Below are positions 53,428-58,767 of a stretch of DNA of 58,767 nucleotides, one piece after another. This stretch comes from Methanococcoides alaskense (GTDB lineage Archaea > Halobacteriota > Methanosarcinia > Methanosarcinales > Methanosarcinaceae). A program made the translations under genes and the position numbers. The stretch is taken from contig NZ_JAQFFK010000004.1 in assembly GCF_027594145.1 (NCBI RefSeq), positions 1 to 58,767 on the forward strand, read 5' to 3'. Numbering within the stretch: the stretch's first letter is position 1; every line of letters begins with the position of its first letter. The notes under the pieces are model-generated. The model was not told the origin of the DNA. It made no database searches and saw only the letters and a program-made list of their open reading frames with translations.

Positions 53428-54237
53428 ATGATAGAGCTAAAGGATGTAAGTTACAGCTATCCGAATGGTCATAATGTGCTTGATAATATCGATATTCGGA
53501 TAGAAAAAGGCTCTTTCATAACTATTCTTGGGGACAACGGCAGTGGTAAATCCACTCTCATACGTCACATTAACGGGCTTTTGAAGCCTTCTCAGGGAGT
53601 CGTTTCTGTATGCGGGATGGATCCTGCATCCTCCACAGATATCTGGAAAATACGGCAAACGGTCGGTATGGTCTTTCAGGACCCTCACTCTCAGGCAGTG
53701 GGTGCAACAGTTGAAGAGGATGTTGCATTCGGCCCTGAGAACCTTGCACTGGAGAGCGATGAGATAAGGCTGCGTGTTACAAATGCCATTGCAAATGTAG
53801 GGTTGGAATGTCTTGAAGACTCTCTTCTCATGTCCTTAAGTGGGGGACAATTACAGAAAACAGCGATTGCCGGTGTTCTGGCGATGGTCCCTGAGATACT
53901 GATATTCGATGAAGTGACTTCCATGCTGGATTCGGTTTCACGTTCTCAGATCATTGACATTGTACGGCAGCTCAACAAAAGGGGGCATACCGTGGTCTAT
54001 GTGACGCATCATATGGAAGAAGCTTTGTTTGCTGATAGGGTCATCGTACTTGAAAATGGTTCGATTACAAGTGACGGCACACCTCGGGATGTATTTCGTG
54101 AGATATATGCATCAGGTAGAAAAGTTCCTCCGCATCTGGAACTTGCCTTCAGATTACAGGACGCAGGCATGATCTCCCCTGACGTGTTCCCTATGGATGC
54201 TTTATCCTTGAAGGAGGAAATATGTCCATCGAGGTGA
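53428..54237 (+). CDS. ecfA1: ECF transporter ATPase EcfA
   Basis: Energising ATPase of the ECF module. Walker A is GDNGSGKSTL (near residues 35-44), the Q-loop FQDPHSQAVGATVEEDVAFGPEN is of the ECF type, the signature is LSGGQLQKTAIAG and Walker B is ILIFDEVTSMLD. It lies 17 bases after bioY. The Walker B glutamate is followed by V-T-S. Its stop is inside the next gene (16-base overlap). Confidence 0.9.
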   Translation: MIELKDVSYSYPNGHNVLDNIDIRIEKGSFITILGDNGSGKSTLIRHINGLLKPSQGVVSVCGMDPASSTDIWKIRQTVGMVFQDPHSQAVGATVEEDVAFGPENLALESDEIRLRVTNAIANVGLECLEDSLLMSLSGGQLQKTAIAGVLAMVPEILIFDEVTSMLDSVSRSQIIDIVRQLNKRGHTVVYVTHHMEEALFADRVIVLENGSITSDGTPRDVFREIYASGRKVPPHLELAFRLQDAGMISPDVFPMDALSLKEEICPSR

Positions 54238-55040
54238 ATGGGCTGCATTTCTCATATGGGAAAGGAAAAAAAAGGCTCACGATATTGAAGGATGTGACCT
54301 TTTCAGTGGGTAAAGGTGAGTTTGTCGGTATCATTGGTAACGTTGGTTGTGGCAAGACAACTCTCATCAAGCATCTCAATGGGCTGTTGGTTCCAGTAAC
54401 CGGAAATGTGACCGTGGACGGGCTTGTATCTTCAAAAAAAGAGGTATGCAGAAAGGTCGGTGTCCTGTTCCAACAGCCTTCAAAACAATTGTTCTGCAAG
54501 ACCGTTTTTGAGGATATTGCTTACGGTCCCTCGAATTTTGGTATGAAAGGGGATGAATTGGAATATTGTGTACATGACGCAATTGAAAAAGTAGGTATTA
54601 GTTCCGATATTCTTGGAAGTTCCCCTTTTAGTCTGAGCGGGGGAGAAATGAGACTTGTGGCCCTTGCCGGTGTTCTTTCATCATCACCTGACTACCTGGT
54701 CCTTGATGAACCCACATCAGGGCTGAGTACATTCTACAAGGAACGCCTGTTCAGAACACTTGAGCTGCTCAGACAAAATGGTGTGGGTATTGTGCTGGTC
54801 TCCCATCATCTTGAAGATGTTCTTGGTGTGGCTGATAAGATCGTATATCTGAATGAAGGTAAGATGGTCTTTGAGGGTGCTCCTGAAGAATATCTAAGCT
54901 CACTGTCCCTCCCGGCTCCGGAGATTACCGTACTCATGAGGGGATTGAGCTCTTCCGGTCTGGCTGTAAGGAAAACGGTCTTTTCCGTGGAAGATGCTTT
55001 CAATGAGATCGTTGGAGCATTGTCGGAAAAAAGGGGCTGA
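54222..55040 (+). CDS. ecfA2: ECF transporter ATPase EcfA'
   Basis: Second ATPase of the heterodimer. Walker A is GNVGCGKTTL, the Q-loop FQQPSKQLFCKTVFEDIAYGPSN fits ECF ATPases, the signature is LSGGEMRLVALAG and Walker B is LVLDEPTSGL. The start at 54222 is behind AAGGAGG and lies within the end of the first ATPase gene. Residues 225-272 form a helical tail that may contact EcfT. Confidence 0.9.
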   Translation: MSIEVNGLHFSYGKGKKRLTILKDVTFSVGKGEFVGIIGNVGCGKTTLIKHLNGLLVPVTGNVTVDGLVSSKKEVCRKVGVLFQQPSKQLFCKTVFEDIAYGPSNFGMKGDELEYCVHDAIEKVGISSDILGSSPFSLSGGEMRLVALAGVLSSSPDYLVLDEPTSGLSTFYKERLFRTLELLRQNGVGIVLVSHHLEDVLGVADKIVYLNEGKMVFEGAPEEYLSSLSLPAPEITVLMRGLSSSGLAVRKTVFSVEDAFNEIVGALSEKRG

Positions 55041-55044
55041 TCAG

Positions 55045-55812
55045 GTGGAAGGTTTCTTATTCTCCTATGTTGCAGGCAAGTCGATCCTTCACGGACTTGA
55101 TCCTCGTGTCAAGATATTTTCGGTAATGTGTCTAAGTATTCTCATATTCAGATCATCTGCCCTTGTTGATCTCCTTGTATTTACATTGCTTTTTGTAGGG
55201 CTTACGATCATCGCAGGTTCCGGGTTATCGGGCATAAGGTCGGTCCGTCCGTTGTTTCCTATCTTTGTCTTTATTTTCCTGATGCATTTCTTCTTTACCG
55301 AAGGTGTGGCTTTGTTCGATTCTCAATTCTCACCAACCTATGAGGGGCTCTTGAAAGGTTCGTTGGTCACCGTAAGGTTCGTCCTCTTAATTCTCTATGG
55401 CTCTTTGCTGACCTCTACCACAAGACCGGCGGTGATAACTACCGGGATCGAAAGAATACTTCGTCCGCTTCCTTTGAGGCGGGTGGGTGTGACCTCTTTC
55501 GAGATAGCGACCATGATGTCTCTAGCCCTTTATTTTATGCCTCATCTGTTGTGGTATGCAGGGCAGGTAAAGGATTCTCAGTTGTCGCGTGGTTCAAAGT
55601 ACAGGCGTGATCCCATCTCTGGGACCCTTTCGCTTGCAATACCGGTATTGAAAGGTTCTATGAGAATGGCCGATGATGTGGCGATGGCAATGGAAAGCAG
55701 GTGCTATCAGGGAAATTTTCGTACCTCTTTGTTCGAGCTGAAAATGACCACACGTGATGTTCTGGTCTTTTCGTTCGTTCTGGGTGTGACAGCATTAGTA
55801 TTATATGTATGA
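55045..55812 (+). CDS. ecfT: ECF transporter transmembrane subunit EcfT
   Basis: Scaffold that couples the ATPases to BioY. It has five or six helices. The two coupling motifs appear as QLSRGSKYR and MAMESRCYQG, near the A-R-G consensus. The start GTG at 55045 (MEGFLFSYV, read from VEGF) lies 4 bases after the EcfA' stop and places the PRVKIFSVM segment where the family has it; no ATG is nearby. The 255-residue length is normal. It completes a self-contained biotin importer. Confidence 0.86.
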   Translation: MEGFLFSYVAGKSILHGLDPRVKIFSVMCLSILIFRSSALVDLLVFTLLFVGLTIIAGSGLSGIRSVRPLFPIFVFIFLMHFFFTEGVALFDSQFSPTYEGLLKGSLVTVRFVLLILYGSLLTSTTRPAVITTGIERILRPLPLRRVGVTSFEIATMMSLALYFMPHLLWYAGQVKDSQLSRGSKYRRDPISGTLSLAIPVLKGSMRMADDVAMAMESRCYQGNFRTSLFELKMTTRDVLVFSFVLGVTALVLYV

Positions 55813-55824
55813 GCATATGTTCAT
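55809..55824. promoter_or_regulatory. operator-like palindrome of the ArsR regulator
   Basis: ATGAGCATATGTTCAT is an inverted repeat with one mismatched pair (ATGARCATATGYTCAT), the pattern typical of ArsR/SmtB operators. It overlaps the ecfT stop and lies directly before the regulator start. A TATTATATG element at about 55799-55807 can serve as the promoter, placing the operator over the transcription start. Confidence 0.6.
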
Positions 55825-56187
55825 ATGTTCATGCAAGACGATGCTTCCTGTGAGCGTGTTGATAAAGATGCCATTGATGCGATAGTCTCCCATCTTCCAG
55901 ATGAGGATGCGATACTGAGGATATCCAATATATTCCATGCTTTACGATCGAAACCTCGATTAACAACACTGTACCTTCTCCTTGAGAAGGACATGTGTGT
56001 ATGTGAACTGGAACATGCCCTGGGGATGACACAATCTGCCATCTCTCACAATCTTCGCACCCTTCGCCAGCTTGACCTTGTCAGGGTCAGGAAAGACGGG
56101 CGTTTTGCAGTTTATTCAGTTGCTGATGAGCACGTAAGAGCACTGCTCGAGCTATCCCGCAGTCACGTTGTGGGGTGTGTTCAATGA
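55825..56187 (+). CDS. ArsR/SmtB-family metal-sensing repressor
   Basis: Winged-helix regulator of about 120 residues. The core has LRSKPRLTTLYLLLEKDMCVCELEHALGMTQSAISHNLRTLRQLDLVRVRKDGRFAVYSV (given here in parts), with CVC in the recognition-side helix, where alpha3-type sensors bind As, Cd, Pb or Cu-like metals. Near the C-terminus another Cys (VVGCVQ) and His residues could also bind metal. The start may be 55831. The gene overlaps the permease by 4 bases (ATGA), which is a good reason to see the permease as its target. Confidence 0.85.
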   Translation: MFMQDDASCERVDKDAIDAIVSHLPDEDAILRISNIFHALRSKPRLTTLYLLLEKDMCVCELEHALGMTQSAISHNLRTLRQLDLVRVRKDGRFAVYSVADEHVRALLELSRSHVVGCVQ

Positions 56188-57320
56188 CCTACCTGGAAAC
56201 CATTCTGGAGATTCTCATTGGTATCGGCTTGAGTTCCTGGAACGTCCTTGCAGAAGCAGCACCTTATCTTTTACTGGGATTCGGAGTTGCAGGGATCTTG
56301 CATGTCTTTGTACCGGATGAAAAGATAATGCAATATCTGGGCCATTCCGCCGGGAAGTTCCGTTCAGTACTGAATGCTTCACTGATCGGTGTGCCTCTGC
56401 CTTTATGTTCCTGTGGGGTGGTCCCTGCAGCACTGTCCTTGAAAAAAAGAGGTGCAACAAATGGGGCAACCCTGTCTTTTTTGATATCCACTCCTCAGAC
56501 AGGTGTGGATTCAATAGCCATCACATACGCCCTTCTTGATCCCATTATGACAATCTTCCGGCCGATCGCGACTTTCATTACTGCATTGGTGGCAGGGATC
56601 GCCGAAGACCTTCTACGCTCTCCTCGGGATGTTTCAGGCAAAGATGTTGAAAAAAGACCGACAACCAGTATATTGGAAATGGCTTCATTGCCGATGCCTT
56701 CCTCATCTCTTTCCTCCTCATGCAGTTGCAACTCCTGTGGGTCTACGGGAACTGAAAATACTGATACTTTTTCCGGAAGGGTCGTCTCCGGTATCAGGTA
56801 TGCATACGTGGAACTGCTTGGGGATATAAGCTACTGGCTTATCATTGGTATTGTTCTTGCAGGTATCATCACATATCTGGTGCCTGAAGATCTCGTTGGT
56901 TCCCATCTTGGAGGGGGTCTGGTCTCGATGCTCCTTGCACTTGTTGTAGGTATTCCCCTTTACATCTGTGCGACCGCTTCGACGCCTCTTGCAGCGGTTC
57001 TTATTGCAAAGGGCATGAGTCCCGGGGCAGCGTTCGTTTTCCTGCTTGCAGGGCCTGCAACGAATGCAGCTACTATTACAATGGTCCTGAAGTATCTGGG
57101 CAGGAGGTCGACAGGTGTTTATCTGGCTTCAATTGCAGTTTGTGCAGTTGCGGGAGGTCTGCTTCTTGATATGGTCTATTCATATCTGGAAGTTGATGCT
57201 CTATCGATAGTCGGAAGCGCGAGCGATGTAATGCCCGAAGAAGTGAAGACCGGCTTTGCACTGTTGTTACTTCCGTTGATGGCATATGGTATATATCATC
57301 AGAAAAAGTGTGGCGATTGA
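56184..57320 (+). CDS. SO_0444-type permease, probable metal exporter (DUF318)
   Basis: The 378-residue membrane protein has two DUF318-type halves of about four helices each: FGVAGILHVFVPDEKIMQYLG with IGVPLPLCSCGVVPAALSLKKRGAT and ISTPQTGVDS, then YLVPEDLVGSHLGGG with GIPLYICATASTPLAAVLI. The central linker has CSCNSCGST, a likely metal-binding cluster. Family members have been linked to Cu/Zn efflux. The start 56184 (MTYLET) has GGGGTG upstream. Its coupling to an ArsR sensor supports metal export. Confidence 0.85.
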   Translation: MTYLETILEILIGIGLSSWNVLAEAAPYLLLGFGVAGILHVFVPDEKIMQYLGHSAGKFRSVLNASLIGVPLPLCSCGVVPAALSLKKRGATNGATLSFLISTPQTGVDSIAITYALLDPIMTIFRPIATFITALVAGIAEDLLRSPRDVSGKDVEKRPTTSILEMASLPMPSSSLSSSCSCNSCGSTGTENTDTFSGRVVSGIRYAYVELLGDISYWLIIGIVLAGIITYLVPEDLVGSHLGGGLVSMLLALVVGIPLYICATASTPLAAVLIAKGMSPGAAFVFLLAGPATNAATITMVLKYLGRRSTGVYLASIAVCAVAGGLLLDMVYSYLEVDALSIVGSASDVMPEEVKTGFALLLLPLMAYGIYHQKKCGD

Positions 57321-57326
57321 TGTTCG

Positions 57327-57548
57327 TCACTCTTTTTTACAGCGACGATCGGATAGCATCATGCTAATACGCTCTTTGAAATCATTTATCATCGTATCTT
57401 CCATCGGCTGTTCCTTATGTATGGGTAGACCCTTCTCAGGTATTTCTGTGGCCTCGAACGCAGGAATTGTTACTATATTCCCGAAGTTATCATATTCCTT
57501 TAACTCGTGATTTTTCCACGAAAAGTCCTCATTTTTCATATTTTCCAC
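57327..57548 (-). CDS. small hydrophilic protein, unknown
   Basis: The 73-residue protein is acidic and soluble, with EKGLPIHKEQPMED and a helical C-terminus (NDFKERISMMLSDRRCKK). I do not recognise the family. A TATA-like TTTATATAAAT near 57600-57612 precedes it on the minus strand, at a distance consistent with a short leader. A second ATG three codons in is possible. It is convergent with the permease gene, 6 bases away. Confidence 0.55.
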   Translation of the reverse strand: MENMKNEDFSWKNHELKEYDNFGNIVTIPAFEATEIPEKGLPIHKEQPMEDTMINDFKERISMMLSDRRCKKE

Positions 57549-57882
57549 TCGATTATCCCACTTATCGATTTATCGTCAAATTCCTCTATGTAATCCCATG
57601 TATTTATATAAATCGAAAACATACTCAATATATTTATGAAAATATGTTCAAGACAATCTTGATCCTTGAAGGCTTAATATAAGAGTTAAAAAATGGCATA
57701 AGGGCTATATATAGAAACAGATTATCTCTTTTTAACGTCTTATGATTCGGGTTTTCAAAGTTAACAGTGATATGCAAATACGATACACTTAAGTACTGTT
57801 ATTTTTTCTTTATCAATAGTTTTGGTTATATTAGCCGAAGTGAACAAAAACTTTCATTTATAACATAAAGGAGTCATTTTGA
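57549..57882. other. divergent AT-rich promoter region
   Basis: No gene is seen in these 334 bases. The plus strand has TATA-like CTATATATAG (about 57705) and GGTTATATTAGCC (about 57823), the latter suiting transcription of the next gene. The minus strand has the promoter of the small protein near 57600. A ribosome-binding AAAGGAG precedes 57883. Confidence 0.55.
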
Positions 57883-58767
57883 ATGAAATACAGTCTCGGT
57901 ATCGATGCAGGCGGTACTTATACAGATGCAGTCCTTCTTAGGGACTCTGATGAAGTCATAATCTCTTCGAACAAAGCGCTTACGACATACCCTGATCCTC
58001 TTGGAGGTATCAGGAACGCAATTGATGGGATCGATGAACAATACCTAAACGATATAAAAGTGGTTTCTGTTTCCACTACTTTATCAACGAACAGTATTCT
58101 GGAAGGTACGGGCTTCCCGGTTGGTTTGATACTTGTGGGTAATTATGAACTGAACCAGGACCTTCCAACTGAACACTATGCGCAGGTAGAGGGCGGTCAT
58201 AATTACAATGGTATTCCCACTGCACCTCTTGATGAAGATGCTGTGCGGGAATTTGCGGAAAGGGTCAAGGATAGGGTGGCCGCATTTGCAGTATCCTCAT
58301 ATTTCAGTATAAGGAACCATGAACATGAACTGAGGGTCAAGGAGATCATAAAAGAATCCACAGGTCTTCCTATTGTATGTGCTCATGAGCTTTCACAGGA
58401 ACTTGGTGCTTTCGAGAGGGCAGTGACCGCATTCCTGAACGCTCAGCTGATCCCTGTCACTGAGAAGTTCATGACCACTGTTGAGGAGTATATCTCTTCA
58501 AAGGGAATTGATGCAAATGTCTTCATGCTCAAATGCGATGGCTCGGTAATTGGTATCAGAAGTGCGCTTGAAAAACCGATCGAGTCCATCTTTTCAGGCC
58601 CTGCGGGTAGTCTTGTGGGTGCTTCATTTTTGACAGGGAATGATACCTGTGCAGTTATCGATGTTGGCGGCACCAGCACTGATATTTCGGTCATAACCAA
58701 CGGAGTACCCGAAATGAGTGAATCCGGAGCTGTTGTTGGTGGCTGGAAGACACGGGTGAAGGCGATC
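57883..58767 (+). CDS. hydantoinase/oxoprolinase-family protein (HyuA-like), partial
   Basis: The first 295 residues are present; the gene runs off the window. The N-terminal domain begins SLGIDAGGTYTDAVLL and the second nucleotide-binding motif is VIDVGGTSTDISVI (near residues 263-276), with SIFSGPAGSLVGA between them, as in ATP-dependent hydantoinase/5-oxoprolinase A subunits. In methanogens such proteins are often found near methylamine, acetone or cofactor genes, but no partner subunit is seen here. AAAGGAG lies 8 bases before the ATG. Confidence 0.85.
   Translation, partial: MKYSLGIDAGGTYTDAVLLRDSDEVIISSNKALTTYPDPLGGIRNAIDGIDEQYLNDIKVVSVSTTLSTNSILEGTGFPVGLILVGNYELNQDLPTEHYAQVEGGHNYNGIPTAPLDEDAVREFAERVKDRVAAFAVSSYFSIRNHEHELRVKEIIKESTGLPIVCAHELSQELGAFERAVTAFLNAQLIPVTEKFMTTVEEYISSKGIDANVFMLKCDGSVIGIRSALEKPIESIFSGPAGSLVGASFLTGNDTCAVIDVGGTSTDISVITNGVPEMSESGAVVGGWKTRVKAI

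Noticed and set aside
53437..53688. Antisense frames in the ECF genes
   Set aside because: Shadows of well-conserved ATPases.

Overview
This window looks like chromosome of a methylotrophic methanogen of the Methanosarcinales, most like Methanococcoides. That judgement rests on archaeal information-processing genes (FEN-1, Spt5, SecE, L11-L1-L10-P1, FtsZ, archaeal MetRS, thermosome, RimI), a FilR1-type regulator, ribose-1,5-bisphosphate isomerase, a DtdA-type deacylase, a Gly/Arg-tailed DEAD-box helicase like the cold-induced one known from Antarctic Methanococcoides, moderate GC content and very AT-rich intergenic DNA. No species call is made. There is no CRISPR array, no transposase and no obvious prophage; nearly all of the window reads as core chromosome.

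Layout. 1-3527: two small unknown proteins, FEN-1, and a convergent phosphoglycerate mutase. 3654-11161: a cell-envelope block with a LolD/MacB-type ABC operon (ATPase, COG1361 protein, permease), a membrane-anchored winged-helix protein paired with a lipoprotein, and two exported helical proteins that share a repeat. Three transcription units in this block carry nearly the same promoter (AAAGTATGYTTATAT). 11197-19231: methyltransferase, MATE exporter, UbiA-type prenyltransferase, FilR1-type regulator, bifunctional PurH, and a zinc-ribbon/PUA/PP-loop/ferredoxin fusion. 19284-24163: a Cas4-like protein whose nuclease residues appear to be lost, divergent from a mevalonate operon (HTH regulator, HMG-CoA synthase, thiolase, DUF35 protein) that runs on into a CYTH protein.

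24201-32924: MetRS, SppA peptidase, ribose-1,5-bisphosphate isomerase, a membrane protein, a succinate-semialdehyde-dehydrogenase-like ALDH, a Trm5/Taw2-like methyltransferase and a long DtdA. 33016-37798: FtsZ, SecE, Spt5, L11, L1, L10 and P1, with a strongly structured leader before L1 and a clear terminator after P1. 37940-46078: membrane protein, DEAD-box helicase, radical SAM enzyme, sodium:solute symporter, lipoprotein and MBL-fold hydrolase.

46085-50667: AAA ATPase, zinc-ribbon protein, RimI, a cis-prenyltransferase homologue without the usual catalytic motif, YchF, and tRNA-Arg(GCG). 51094-57320: thermosome, which has no ATG/GTG/TTG at its expected N-terminus and seems to start at AUC; a complete BioY-EcfA-EcfA'-EcfT transporter; and an ArsR regulator with a metal permease. 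The window ends inside a hydantoinase/oxoprolinase-family gene.

The most unusual points are the thermosome start, the Cas4-like protein with lost catalytic residues, the shared promoter of the envelope block, the structured leaders of the ABC and L1 operons, and the degenerate cis-prenyltransferase.
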